Assembly (NCBI GenBank): GCA_025175895.1
Contig: CM046005.1
Coordinates: 54,356,325 to 54,420,324 of the forward strand
Reading direction: 5' to 3'
From: Wurfbainia villosa
Lineage: Eukaryota; Streptophyta; Magnoliopsida; Zingiberales; Zingiberaceae
Length of the DNA stretch: 64,000 nucleotides
This document shows positions 11,956 to 24,257 of this stretch, in pieces. The notes beneath the pieces are model-generated. The model was not told where the DNA came from and ran no database searches. It saw only the letters and a program-made list of their open reading frames with translations. Each line of letters begins with the position of its first letter. Position 1 is the first letter of the stretch. Made by a program: the position numbers and the translations under genes.

Positions 11956-13918
11956 ACATGTATTGAAGGCAGATGCTGGTAAGTTGGAACCTCGTACAGA
12001 AGTGCGCATGTTCGTTGGCTATCCTAGAGGAATAAAAGGTGGTTTGTTTTATAGTCCTAGAGATTAGAGGGTGGTTGTTAGCTCGAACGCTAGATTTCTA
12101 AAGGAAGACTATGTGATGAACCACAAGCCCACGAGTAAGATTGTTCTGGAGGAATTGAGAGGGGAAGTCACTACTTCAATACCACCGGTACAAGAGGATA
12201 TACCACAAGTGACTACACTGTGTGTCATAGAGGATACACAGGTGATACCTCATCGTAGTGGGAGGGTTGTTAGATAGCCTGACAGATTTATGTTCTTGGG
12301 AGAATCTTCTGATTTGGTCCCAAGCGAACATGAACCTGATCCCTGGACATATGACGAGGCAATCCAAGATAAAGATGCGGTATCTTGGCAAAGTGTGATG
12401 AATTCTAAGATAGAATCTATGGATTCAAATTAGGTCTGGGAGCTAGTAGAACCACCCAATGGTGTAAAAACCATTGGATGCAAGTGGATCTACAAAAGAA
12501 AGAGAGGAATAGACAGAAAGGTTGAGACCTTTAAAGCGAGGCTTGTTGCGAAGGGGTATACTCAAAAAGAGGGCAACGATTATGACGAGACCTTTTCGCC
12601 GGTAGCCATGCTTAAGTCTATCCGAATTCTCTTATGTATTGCTGCTCATATAGATTATGAGGTATGGCAGATGGATGTCAAGACAACTTTTCTTAATGGA
12701 AGTCTTGAGGAGAACATCTATATGAAGCAACCAAAGGGATTCATTGCAAAGGGCAAAGAGAATTTTGTGTGCAATCTTAATCGGTTCATTTATGGATTGA
12801 AGCAAGCTTCGAGATCTTGGAACATCCGCTTTGATGAGGTAATCCAATCTTATGGATTTATTCAAAGTTTGGATGAGTCTTGTGTATACAAGAGATTTAA
12901 TGGAAACGTAGTGGTGTTTCTTGTATTATACGTAGGTGACATTTTGTTAATTGGCAACAATGTCAAGGTGTTATCGGATGTAAGGGTATGGTTGTCCAAA
13001 CAGTTTGACATGAAGAACTTGGGAGAAGTGGGACACATCCTTGGGATCAAGGTTATAAGGGATCACAGAAAAAGGATGTTGTTCTTATCTCAACCTTCAT
13101 ACATAGACACCATTATGGATCATTTTAGCATGAAGAACTCCAAGAAAGGTTTCCTACCTTTTAGGCATGGAGTTCCCTTATCTAAGGAGATGTGTCCTAG
13201 AACATCTAAGGAGATAGAGGAGATGAAGGTGGTTCCTTGTGCTTCGGCAGTAGGAAGTCTCATGTATACTATGCTATGTACGAGACCGAATATCTGCTTT
13301 GCCATGGGCATGGTTAGCAGATATCAGAGTAATCCAGGATAGGGATATTGGACTGCGGTAAAGCATATATTGAAGTACCTGAGAATGACTAGGGATTATA
13401 TGCTAGTTTACCAGGCAGATCAATTACTCCCTGTGGGTTACACAGATTTCGACTTCCAATCAGATAGGGATAATAGTAAGTCTACCTCAGGTTTTGTATT
13501 TACTTTGGGAGGTGGAGTCATTGTATGGAGGAGTGTCAAGCAGAAATGCATGGCGGACTCTACCATGGAAGCTGAGTATATGGAAACCTCTGAGGCAGCC
13601 AAAGAAGTTGTATGGCTCAGGAACTTCTTGATGGACTTGGATGTGATTCCTGGTTTGCCCATAACTATCACAATTTATTGTGATAACAGTGGTGCAGTTG
13701 CAAACTCGAAGGAACCACGAGCCCATAAGGCAAGTAAACACAAAGTGCAAGTACCACCTGATACGAGATATCGTAAAGTGGGTAGAAGTTATTGTCGCCT
13801 AGATTGCATCAGAGGATCACCTAGTAGATCCTTTCACTAAGGCCCTTCAATAGAGAGCTTTTAATAGGCATGTGGAGGGAATGGGAATTAGATGTATGGT
13901 AGTATGTGGATAGCATTG
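11956..13918 (+). pseudogene. Copia B integrase tail, RT and RNase H (broken)
   Basis: The order is integrase C-terminal part (FVGYPRGIKGGLFYSPRD), RT from about 12300 and RNase H from about 13430 (FDFQSDRDNSKST, CDNSGAVANSKEPRAHK). The RT active site reads YVGD (near 12931-12942) where A, C and D have YVDD, so the second catalytic Asp is Gly. In-frame stops lie at 12065-12067, 12275-12277, 12431-12433 and 13340-13342; all are TAG where the related copies have CAG/CAA Gln. The reading frame shifts after KASKH near 13740. It cannot make active RT. Confidence 0.9.
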
Positions 13919-14872
13919 TCTTTTAGTATAAGTTGGAGATTGTTGGGATGTATACTGAAAAGTCTATCTTTTGTATGAACATCTTTATTTTTGAAATAAG
14001 AATCACATGATCATTTTTTGCATATTTATGGTTATGCATATTGTCTAATACATTACATTATAGATAACATGGTGTGTAGTGTCACACGGGAGATCATTTT
14101 ATCAGTTCCTTGTAAAGTATAAGTAAAGGCTCACAACCTAGATGGTTATGGACAAACCATTGGAATGGTTGTAGTGTGATTTGGTATTGGTTTATCTTGA
14201 CCATTGAATTACACTAGTATGCTTTTTGTGTATTGAGCAGGACCGACTTAGAGGTGATTCGATTTATTGCTGACTACATAATTGAATCGGACCTCGGATA
14301 TTATGTTGTACATGCTCTTAATCCCGATATAATAACGGGCACATATACTTAGTATTTATTTCTTTGATTTACCAATGGGAGAGATTTATACAGTAAATCG
14401 ATAGGCTCGATAAGTTAAAAAATGATATTATTTATATGGGGTGTTGTTGATTATAGGAGGAAACCATGTCCTATATATTAGGATGATGATGTCCCCTTGA
14501 GGAGCTCATAAGGTTCATCATGTAAACCCTGCATGTGTACTTGGTCCGGCATGATGATAAGGTTGAGTGGTACTACTCATGGAGTTAGATGTTGATTAAT
14601 TAATTATCAGTAAATTAATTAATCGACGGACATTCGAGATCTTAAACATGAGGAGATATATGTACAAATAATATATGGATCTCATATTAACTTATGGGGG
14701 TTGGTGAGGTGGATCAATGATAATCCTCTAGTGGAATGGATTATCATTACCGGATCGGACTTTATGTGGGCTTGATCCATTGGGTGGCCAAGATCCAACT
14801 CCTCCTCTTGGTCTCTATTGTATCCTATTAAAACCCTCATGGAGCCTAGATCCGATGATGAAAAATGAAACT

Positions 14873-15034
14873 CTAGATCCAACGGTGGAGATTAAATCTC
14901 TAGATCCAACGGTAGAGATTAAATCTTTAGATCCAACGGTGGAGATTAAATCTCTAAATCCGACGGTTGAGATTAAATCCCTAGATCCGACAGTTGAGAA
15001 TAAATCACTAGATCTGACGGTGGAGATTAAAAGG
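14873..15034 (+). repeat. Six 27-bp tandem repeats in U3 of copia B
   Basis: The unit CTAGATCCAACGGTGGAGAT plus TAAATCT is repeated six times with few changes and ends about 17 bp before the TATA box. Because 27 is divisible by three, it stays open and encodes a 9-residue repeat (LDPTVEIKS). The position suggests an enhancer array; a peptide is less likely. Confidence 0.9.
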
Positions 15035-15051
15035 AGGCTTATGCCTAGCTC

Positions 15052-15058
15052 TATAAAA
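15052..15058 (+). promoter_or_regulatory. TATA box of copia B LTR
   Basis: TATAAAA in CTCTATAAAAGGATGG just downstream of the 27-bp repeats. The equivalent site is in both LTRs of C. Confidence 0.75.
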
Positions 15059-15860
15059 GGATGGCCAAGGCTTGGGCGTGGAAAAAAAAAGAAGGGAGAT
15101 TAGTGTTTTGGGCGGCAAGGGCTTGGAGAGGCATTGGGTGGCTAGGGTTTGGAGAAGCCTTGGGCGGCAAGACTATCCCTTCTTCCTAGGGTTTTGGCCG
15201 GCACCCCTCTTCTTCCTCTCCTCCTTGGCCGGCCTCCCAATCCTCTTCCTCTCCTCCTTGGCTGGCGGCAAGAGCTAGGGTCTCTTCCCTTGGAGCTTTG
15301 GGCCGGCGCCTATACTCCTTAATCCTCTCCTTGGCCGGTGACAAGGATCAAGCTTGGAGCTTGGTGGTCGGTTCTAGGTTGGAGAATAGTTTCCTTTTAT
15401 GATCTTCCTTTGTTCGGAGCGAACAAGGAAAGGAAGATTCGTGATCTAGGAGGCTTCGACTTTTGGAAGATCGTCGCCCACACGATGTCCAAAAGGAGGA
15501 AGGACATACAATAGAAGATCAAGAGGTATAACAAGAGGTATAATTCTTGTTAACAAATCTTTTCTTATTTTATGCATGTTATATATTTTGTATGTGGCAA
15601 ATTTACTTGGACCCCGAATACAAACACAAAAACCGGCGATCCGTACATCGTCTATTCCGCGACTATTCGAAGAATAGAGGTAGGTTGCTTGAACAACAAG
15701 TTTGTTCAACTGACCACTCTAATTGAATAGCACGACGATGGAATGGTAGCTTGGGTAATCCCTATTTGTCAATGATTAATTTTTTTAATCCGGGGACGAA
15801 GACGGGATCGCCATGAAGAAGCGACCGAGTTGAAGTGGGAAGCGAATTTTCCTCCCTTCA

Positions 15861-16632
15861 CAAACACGTTATCCTTATGTGTTCTTGTGAGATGACTTCA
15901 ATTTTACTTGATTAACTTTAATGAATTGAAACTAGTCAACCTTGGGTTAGATTAGGATTTAACCTTAAGCTCGTCAAGTCACCTTTTCAAGAAATTGGCT
16001 TCCAGGTCATGGCGAGGCATAGAGGCCTTCTTTGATCGGAGCAACGACCACTTCCTTAGACAGAGCCAAGTTCGGGAAAATGATAACTTGATTCACTTAA
16101 AATTATTTTCAGGTCTAACTAGTTAAGGATATGGCGAGGTATCTTCAGCTAGTTCCACTTAGTCGAGTGCACCAAGGTAGATATGCCTTATCTAACTTGG
16201 ACATACAGGACTTCGCTTACCTAGCGTACTATCATCTCGCTGCATCCTAGTACTATGTTGTCAAAAATTGACTAGTTATAGGTCCTATCTAACCATTCTA
16301 AAAATAAAAAGAAAAATACCTAAATATGCAAAGTCTAATTAATAGCACAAATAAATTTTGTACTAGCTCCCCCTGAACCATTGAATTGGTTTGGTCTTTC
16401 CACATAGTGGATTTAGTCCTTGGGAACCCAGCACTTGTTATATCCTAATTTAGAAATCAAAACGATCTTAGGGACCCAAGCTTGGACATGTTTTTTATTT
16501 TGACTTACAATTGACATATACGACTTGTTAGTTGTATTTGAGCTAAACTCAAGCCCAACCTTGTTGTACATGACCCTTTGCAATCCAAGTAAAAGGTCAA
16601 GTCCCTTGGATCCCAAAGTAAACCTTTCCAAC
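15861..16632 (-). pseudogene. Sirevirus E: gag C-terminus and 3' untranslated part
   Basis: The minus-strand ORF 16631-16413 ends in AWVPKIVL...CWVPKD followed by a stop. WVPK/WIPK boxes near the gag end are typical of Sireviruses and are also seen at the gag end of the 30211-35677 element. From 16412 to 15861 no pol motif was seen in any frame, so E may also be a gag-only element or has lost pol. The gag is interrupted at 16632 by transposon J and continues at 29727. Confidence 0.65.
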
Positions 16633-17330
16633 TACTACAAAAAAAATGATTTTTGGCGATGAATTTTGCAACGAAATTTGCAAAAAAATTCGTTGCAAAA
16701 TTTTTTTACAACGAAATTTGCAACGAAAAATTTTTCGTTGCAAATAATTCACCGCTAAATTCTGCAACGAAAAAATAAAATTCATCGCCAAATTGCAACG
16801 AATAATTATTTCATTGCAAAATTCATCGCCAAATTTGGAGACGAATAAATGTTTCGTCACCAATTTGGCGACGAAAATAAGATTCATCGCAAATTTTTGC
16901 GACAAGTTATATTTTTCTCCGCCGAATAATTATTTTTGTCGCCAAATTCTGTGACGAATAATTATTTTCTTCACTAAATTCGACGACGAATTATACTTTC
17001 GATGCCAAATTAGCAACTAATAAATATTTCGTCACAAATTTGGCGACGAAAAAATTTATTCGTCACAAATTTTGTGACGAATTTTTATTTTCATCGTAGA
17101 ATTTGCAATGAAAAAAATATTCATCGCCAAAATTTGATGAACGGGATTAACAAATAAAATTAAATTTGGCGACGAATATATTTTTCGTCGTAAATTTTAT
17201 GACGAATTTTTATTTTTGTCGCAGAATTTTCAACGGAAAAAAAAATTCATCGCCAAAATCTGATGAACGGGATTAACAAATAAAATTAAATTTGGCGACG
17301 AAAATAAAAATTCGTCGCAAAAAATTTCAC
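16633..17330. repeat. Left terminal and subterminal repeats of J
   Basis: TIR TACTACAAAAAAAA is followed by many copies of CGACGAA, TTCGTCGC and GCAACGAA in both orientations. Such arrays are the transposase binding regions of CACTA elements. Confidence 0.85.
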
Positions 17331-17580
17331 TATCAGTCGACTGATCGTGCGACCAGTCGGACTAACCAATCAGCTACAGGGCGTTCGTGAGTTGCTGATG
17401 ATGACATGATCGTGATTATATCCATCACCGATCGCCAATTCAGTAGTCAATGTGTCGGCTTATGAAGCGTCAGAATCGCTACAATGCATCAGTCGACTGA
17501 TGCCTAAAATAATTTTGGATTGCGCAGTTTCTCACGTATCAGTCGACTGAATGTTTACATCAGTCAACTGATACATATAA
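17331..17580. repeat. CAGTCGACTG-containing insert in J's left end
   Basis: This 250-bp stretch breaks the CGACGAA-type array. It holds ATCAGTCGACTGAT-type palindromes at about 17335, 17490 and 17550, plus a variant ATCAGTCAACTGATAC. No gene is seen. Confidence 0.7.
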
Positions 17581-20500
17581 TTTTGCAATGAAAAATGTAT
17601 TTTCATTGCAAATCTGGAGAAAAATGGAAAAAAAATATTTTAAATTAATCTTTTTTTCCTGTTTTACAACAAACACACAACAATATTAACGCACTTATAC
17701 AACAAACAATAATATGGTCATCAAACAAATTTATACATATAACATACATCCAAAGGTCTACCGTACCATTATCATCTGGTAACATTTAAATACAACAAAC
17801 TTATAAAAATAAAAATATCGTATATGTTATAAGTCAAGTAGCTAACAATTAAACATTTACCAATACAGTCAAAGATAACCACCATCATCACCATCGTCAT
17901 CAAAAAATACATCATCATTGTCTCCATGACAGGGATCAGGCGGAGGAGGAGCAGAGCCAGAAGGAGGAAGTTGTCTTGAGCTAGACGTTAACTGAAGACG
18001 TTGCATAATAAACATTTGTTGCCTTTGAAATTCGTTCATCTTTTCATTTAAGTCTTGAACTTTCTGAGCGTTCTCTCTCGATTCAGTTTCCGTTTGTGCT
18101 AGTAACTCTCTCAAATGATTAACCTCTTCGGTTAATTGAATAACTTGGGCTTTTGATGCTAGAGAGGATGAAGAAGAAGCACCAGGGACTCTATAGGATT
18201 GGCTCAAAGAGCCGAGTCCAAGTATTCTTCCACTTTTCGATCCTCCAGATGCTTCGAGCCATAAATTTATATTGCTAACAGATGGCTCCAATTCGACTCC
18301 ATCATCACTTGCTACCGAATTTCTTTGTGAAAGTTCATCGTATTTCTCCTATTGTGAAAGAGAAAAAATTAAATAGTAACATAAGAAATTAAAATTTTAC
18401 AATCACACACCTTTATTGTTCTAGCTCTTTCTCCACTCCATGTTTTATCCTTTTTTTGGAATGTACGGGTGAAAGTGTCAATAAATAATGCCTCAGTTCC
18501 CGTCTCCTTGGCCTAAATAAATTAAAAAGTTAATATTTATAAATTAGTGAGTATTAGATTACAAAACTATAAATTGAAAATACTCACCAATCGATGTCTA
18601 TGCTCATCGATATTTATGGATCCTCCCGCATATGTGGCAGACATAACGCCGGAGTTACAATTCTGATTTTGCTTATTATGTTCACTCCTCCACTTACTTT
18701 CATCTGATCCCCAATGCGCAACAATTTTATTCCAATTCTCCTCGGTTATACAGTGTGGTTTCTTATTTCTAGTTTTGGCATGATTTAGTATGTTTCTAAT
18801 ATGATCACCATAATTTTTCTTAAAAATCCTCCTAATCTCTAGTGTTTCACTCTCCTCCCAAATAAATACCCGCTACAGTAGAGGAAAATAAAAATTGATT
18901 ATATTAACTGCAATTTCATACACTAAATGATTGAAATAAGTTACCTTAAACTCATTCCACCACAGAACTTTAATTTCTTCCGGCGTGCTTGTATAACTCA
19001 TAGAAGCACCGGCCCAATGGTTATTCACTATTTTATTCACCTCGTGAATAACATGTACAGAATTTGTAAATCTAACATAAACCAAAAACAAACCCCACTA
19101 CAAGAATAATGGTCTTTAAGGACACTCATAAATGTCCTTATAGTATATTTTTAGTGACACTAACGTTTTAGTGACATCACTAAAAAACGCCCTATAAAGT
19201 GATGTCGTCTTAGACCCAATTCGCTTTCCTGACATTTTATAATGTCATTATACAATATAAATACTAACATCAAAAGCGTCTTAATATAGATATATAATGA
19301 CACGCTAAAATGTCAGGAAAAGTCATATTTTAAGGACATTTATATGTGTCTTATTATCATCGTAATAAGGACATCTACGTGTTTCTTATTATCATTGTAA
19401 TAAGGACAAAACTAAATGTCACCTAAACTTATTTATTTTGACATTTATAAATATCTTATATTTTTTATAAGGACATTAAAAATTATCAGTGAAAATAATT
19501 TATAAGATCATTTTAAAATGTCGCCTTAGTTAATCTATAATGACATTTATTAATGTTATTATAATAATTTATAAATACATTAAAATGATCCCTAATGTAA
19601 GCATGAATCCAATATTTATACATCATCACAATTCATCCCCTGTTCAGAATATAAAAAATTATAAAATACAATTTAAAGTGATAATAGAAAATCTAAATTC
19701 ATTCCATAATCATTGAGTCAAAGTTACAAATGTCTTGATGAGTCTTTTACATACTAAACTAACTACACACTATACTCAAAATATTAAATTTTAGAACTAA
19801 CAAAGTCTTATAAAAAAAACTCAACTAGACAGACTATCTTCAACCATAATATTGATGCATAAAAATTCAGGTACCCATCACCTACAAATACAATGAATAT
19901 ATTTGTATTAGTACTAAAATAAAATAATAAACAAGCAAAGTTAATATAAATAATGGTAAAGATTAGATATCATACCAAACATGGAAATGCAAAGTATCAT
20001 TCCATATGCACCTAATAGTGATCTTCGCTTACTGTTAACTTTTCAAAATGAATTACATTAATCTTATGATGCATAAAATTAGATAATACCACATTTAAAG
20101 GGTGTGCAGTGGTCTTTTCTTCTGCACATTTCAAAAGCAGTAACCATCTTGTGAAATTTAACAACTGCCATAGAATTTTTGTTAATAGAAATGTAACTAA
20201 TTTAATATCTAAAACGAATAAGTTGAATAAATTTGGGGTAAATTTTCTCATGATCATTTGATTAAGAAAATTGATTCATGATGACCACATAATCTGTTAA
20301 TTTTGTTGGTTGTTTATTTTGCCTTTTGGTTGCAGGATTCCATTGCATTGGTGGGTTTCTCTGTGTTTGAGCTTCATCTATATTGTCAGTCTTGTCATCA
20401 TCTCTTTAGTTTTTTAGAAATACTAGGTTTATCCTTTCTCATGTTGTAATTGCTATGTTGCATTACCGCATAGGTCAACTCCTCATTGTTGAATGGCTCT

Positions 20501-20989
20501 CTTATTTTTTTTTTCATGTTCGGAAATGTACGACTTTGGTGTCAAGTATGGTGATATAGAGTGATAAAATAAAGAAAATGGAGAGTAAACAGGGAGGAGA
20601 CTTACCTTGCTCACAAAGTAAATTTTTCCAACAAATACTGGTGAAGTTTTCTACTAAACTATAATGAAACAAAACTGTTTGTCCCAAAACATCAATTAGT
20701 ATGTTCATCCAAGACTTGTGGCTTCAATTTCTAAACTTGTAGCTCAGCTTCTTGGTAAAGGGGAAATGATTTGGGCCCTCCTGAGTGTAGTGCAGGTTAT
20801 TAATCTGCTCAGATGCCAATTGATTTATAATACATTAAAAAAATTAGTACGATAAGGAATTTGAAAGAAAAGAAATATTTTATATATATATATATAGAAG
20901 TTGGGGGTTACAATTCCTAAGCTCCTACCCAAGAAAAGTAAAAGAAGTTTCATCTTATGTTGCAGTAATTTGAAACCATAATTGGTGAT

Positions 20990-21090
20990 TTTCCAAGCTC
21001 AAAAACCTTTACCCTCAACCTTTCAACAGTTGTAAGAACACGCACCATCTCATCATCATTTTGGGACTCCATAAGGTACTCCTAATTTCA
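20990..21090 (-). other. Possible further captured exon, unidentified
   Basis: Minus strand after an AG at about 21091 reads EYLMESQNDDEMVRVLTTVE and continues for about ten residues. It is more protein-like than its surroundings, but I do not recognise the family and it is not an N-terminal part of SEC6. It could be chance. Confidence 0.3.
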
Positions 21091-22098
21091 TATCGCAAGT
21101 TGCATATGAATTATTGCACAAACTGTTCAACATCATCAAGTTAGAGTTGTATAAGATTACCAAGTAGGCAAACATAAAACTACGGTAGAAACAATTCCCA
21201 TCCCCTTTTAAATTTTACATTAATTTAATACTCAAAATGAATTAAAAGTTTACTTTTCTTTCCAACAAATAATAAATTTATGATACATAAAATTAGATAA
21301 TACCTCATTCAGTTGAATATCGATCTGTGTGAATTGTACTCATAACTGAAATGAGATTTCCTATTAGTTAGATGCTTAGGAGTCATACCTACTACAAACA
21401 ATAGTTAGTTATAAATTATAGATAATACAAAATTAGCTAAACAATCTAGAAACTGTTACCTTATTGCTGAAAATAATAGTTTTAGGAACTAGTGTATTTT
21501 CATCAACTATGAAGAGCAAATTTTTATTTAGAAATGCAGTTTCTGGATTCTTTTCTCGCCATTAGCTCCACTGTAGTCAATAAGAACTCACCAAGTGAAT
21601 TGTTACACTCATTACAAATTCAAATTTAAGTCAATCGTAGGAAACACCCAAAGAGCAATCATCTTCTTTAATAGCAAATTGATATACATGTTATAAAAGA
21701 ATACTCAAATCTAACGACATAATTATGTTAAATTTCCCTAACTTCTTGCCCTCGCTTTTGAATTGCTCTTCAGGAAAGTTATCGCTGACCAAGTTGAAAA
21801 ACATTACACAATTAAAGAAACAAGAATTTCAATAACATACCAAGGAAGTAGCTGCTTACCAATCAAATATAAAATTCAGAATATAACATACAACAAACCT
21901 CTTCAAGGCTATAACTCGTCCGGTGCATACCAGGTCCCATGATCACTTCACAGTATGGGAACATTTAACCATTCTACACAACAGCTACATGCAAACTCTA
22001 TCAATGAATGTTATTAGCCAAAATACTCTAGTCATTAACCATTCTTAGTTAAATAGCATATTTAACTAAGAAACAAAGCATAATGTGTATAGACATAC

Positions 22099-23143
22099 TT
22101 TTCGATTGTCAAAAAATTTCCACGAATCTGATTTATTGTTTTTTGACACAAAGCCAAAACATCAATGCCCTTATGTACCTGTTCAACCTGTAAATACATA
22201 TATCTCTTGGATTAGATAAACACATAAAAGACAAATAAGCATTCTCTTTGTCACAGTGAAGCTAACATATCACTATCAGTATGTTAGTATGCCATTATTG
22301 CTACCTGTTCTAGTGTTCTGCTATCATTGTGCTCAGCTGTGCATCATTTGCCTGGAAGCACAAAAGGGGATTGAAGTTTAAGCTCCTTGAAATCTTTCAA
22401 AAAATTCATGTTTTTTAAATTTTTATAGCAGGGATAATAATATTTCAATACAAGTGAAAAAGCCCACAAGCCAATAGAGAGTTGTACAAGTGCAGAGTAA
22501 GATCATGGCAAATCTTTGCACCAAGATATCTTTTGAATGATAGGAGTAGGCAATTTTTGGTAAAGAAACAAATTAACTATAACAATAGTGAGTTGCACAT
22601 TGAAGTTTCAATTTAGATAAGGTAATTATTCGATCATGGTCTTTTCGAGAATGCAAAGGATTTAAAATAGGTGCTAAATTTATGACCACATTTAGCAGTA
22701 CTTTTTATCAGTCACTAAGAATAATGGGCATAATAAAAGTGATTTAAGGTGCAAAATTTCTAAGGCGAAGATTAAGAAACGACTTCCTCATAAGACCTAA
22801 TTTAGATACTCCCAATCATTAACAACCATATCATCATTTCCCGAGTGCGAAAATTACTAATTAGTGTCATGGACTCCACAAGAATTTCATGTGGATCAAC
22901 AAAATCAACAAAAAAATGAGTCTCCTTTGGTATGCAACTCAAAATTCAGTACATTTTGGGTTGCTAGAAATAAAGTAAGAGTATGAAGGCATCGAATTCG
23001 GAGTCCAAGAGGAGTTTAACCTATTGACGAGAAAGGTAATCAGATTTGATGGAGGCTATTGAGGCCAGAAGATCTGGGAGGGGGAGAATCTTGGCCACCT
23101 CGCGTACAGCAGCCTCCTTCGCCTCGATGCCTAGATCTTCCAT
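22099..23143 (-). pseudogene. SEC6: Captured fragment of exocyst gene SEC6 (exons 1-3)
   Basis: Minus-strand reading from the ATG at 23143 gives 40 residues including EAAVREVAKILPLPDLL, matching from memory the N-terminus of plant exocyst subunit SEC6, which tethers secretory vesicles at the plasma membrane. Exon 1 ends at 23021 where CAG before the GT splice site has become TAG. Exon 2 (22351-22305) after CTTCCAG encodes ANDAQLSTMIAE but has an 8-bp internal duplication that shifts the frame. Exon 3 (22187-22099) encodes CQKTINQIRGNF and ends AA|GTATGT. Introns are retained, so the capture was from genomic DNA. A GC-rich 5' leader precedes the ATG (23144-23470). The rest of SEC6 was not found. 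It is not functional. Confidence 0.85.
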
Positions 23144-24257
23144 CTTTTTCACAACTGTGAGATCCCGCCGATTCCCTCCCTCATCGCTCCTCTTCGCACA
23201 ATTCTATTTTAGAGCTTTCTCGAATTTTGGATGAGAAGCAGATCAGGGGTTCCGACCTCTTACCCCTTTGTCGTCCAGGTGCGCGTACGATTGTTGAGAC
23301 GTCGTCACAAAGAAATGACGCACACCCGAAATGTCGAGGAGGCGATCACAATAGGTACCGATGTTGAGGAGATAGACGTCGATAGCGGCGTCGACGGCGT
23401 CAATGGCGGTGATGTTGGCGACGGAAAGGGGAAGTCCGAAGTGGAGATGGAAAAGCTGCGTGTGTGAGAAGCTACGAGAGAAAAAGTTAATAAAACCTAG
23501 TAAATATAAATTAATATGTTTATTAAGTATAATGACATTTATGATATATGTCATTAAAAGGTATCTAATTAAATACTTAAAAAAAACTAAAATTTATTTT
23601 TAATAAGTGTCATTATAAGATGTTTATAACTACACTATAAAATAAATGTCGTTAAGAAAATGTCATAATAGCCTATTATTCTTGTAGTGACCCATTATGT
23701 ACTTTTAAAAAAACATATTGTATTAAAATTTAAATATAGATATTCTAAAACTTGAATAGTTACGAATCTCCGCACAGAGATATAAACTCTCTCGTATCTT
23801 CCCTCTCCACGAGTGATTGTTGTACCGGGGAAGAAACATTAGTAGGTATATGTTGAGAATCAGAGGATCCTACAACTGGGGAAGAGGTGGAGGGCACATT
23901 TCCTACAAGAGCATCAAAATGTGCGGGTGCTGAAGCAGAGGAAGACTGTGATCTTCCATCACTACTACGTCTATGACCGCCACGTCAAAACTAACAATCA
24001 TGATTAATAAAAGAATATTACATGAAAAAAAATACAGTTACATATCGAACTATTAATAGGAAAAATATGAAAATATTATCATATTCATAGCAACTGGATG
24101 ACCTTAAATAAAAAAAAGTTCATTAGCATATCAAATATATGGAATTTTGAATAACACAGTCAATTAAAACATAATTGGTATTCAATAAATTAAAAGGTAA
24201 ATTATTAATAATTAGAAATCGAAGTCTGCAATAAAAGTTTTAGCCTGATAATGCATC

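Larger units (their letters stand above)
11956..15860 (+). mobile_element. Ty1-copia retrotransposon B, 5'-truncated
   Basis: Plus-strand copy of the A/C family. It begins inside the integrase C-terminal region, so the 5' LTR, PBS, gag, protease and most of the integrase are absent. It then runs through RT and RNase H, a polypurine-like tract (AGTTGGAGAT, 13931-13940) and a complete 3' LTR (13941-15860). The right flank begins CAAAC; no matching left duplication can exist because the left end is lost. Confidence 0.9.
13941..15860 (+). mobile_element. 3' LTR of copia B
   Basis: It starts TGTTGGGATG after the polypurine-like tract and ends ...CCTCCCTTCA. Its 1920 bp compare with 1862-1863 bp in C; most of the difference is explained by six rather than four 27-bp repeats in U3. 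Confidence 0.9.
19096..23689. mobile_element. K: CACTA-like non-autonomous element inside J
   Basis: The ends are inverse: CACTACAAGAATAAT at left, and the same 15 bases read inward on the minus strand at right. Flanks share ACCC (19092-19095 and 23690-23693); a 3-bp duplication would be usual, so the exact duplication is unclear. Subterminal regions (19110-19560 and 23510-23680) are full of AATGTCATTATAA and AAGGACATTTAT motifs. No transposase is seen. It carries three exons of a captured SEC6 fragment (22099-23143). The remaining AT-rich sequence (19600-22090) has no recognised gene apart from a possible exon near 21000-21085. Confidence 0.8.
17869..23985 (-). pseudogene. TNPA-like gene of J (Transposase_24 type), split by K
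   Basis: Minus-strand exons: an upstream exon at about 23810-23985 (Ser-rich, ending RESLY-like in one frame), then after K the segments at 19095-18950 (HEVNKIVNNHWAGASMSY, EIKVLWWNEFK), about 18880-18590 (HCITEENWNKIVAHWGSDE, NSGVMSATYAGGS), 18513-18412 (GTEALFIDTFTRTFQKK) and 18349-17869. The last carries a coiled coil (VIQLTEEVNHLRELL...) and a Pro-rich, Asp-rich tail. GT/AG borders are visible around 18412 and 18350. The order and motifs fit the second ORF of plant CACTA elements (PF03004), which binds the element ends. Element K sits between the first exons, so the gene is disrupted. Confidence 0.8.

Noticed and set aside
14780..15103. ORF with nine-residue LDPTVEIKS repeats
   Set aside because: It is the 27-bp U3 repeat of the copia LTR read in an open frame, upstream of the TATA box. 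The homologous LTRs of C interrupt the flanks.
21720..22000. Fourth and fifth SEC6 exons on the minus strand
   Set aside because: Short resemblances (an LC...-like start near 21985, a LKSN-like string near 21760) need several gaps and have no clear splice borders.
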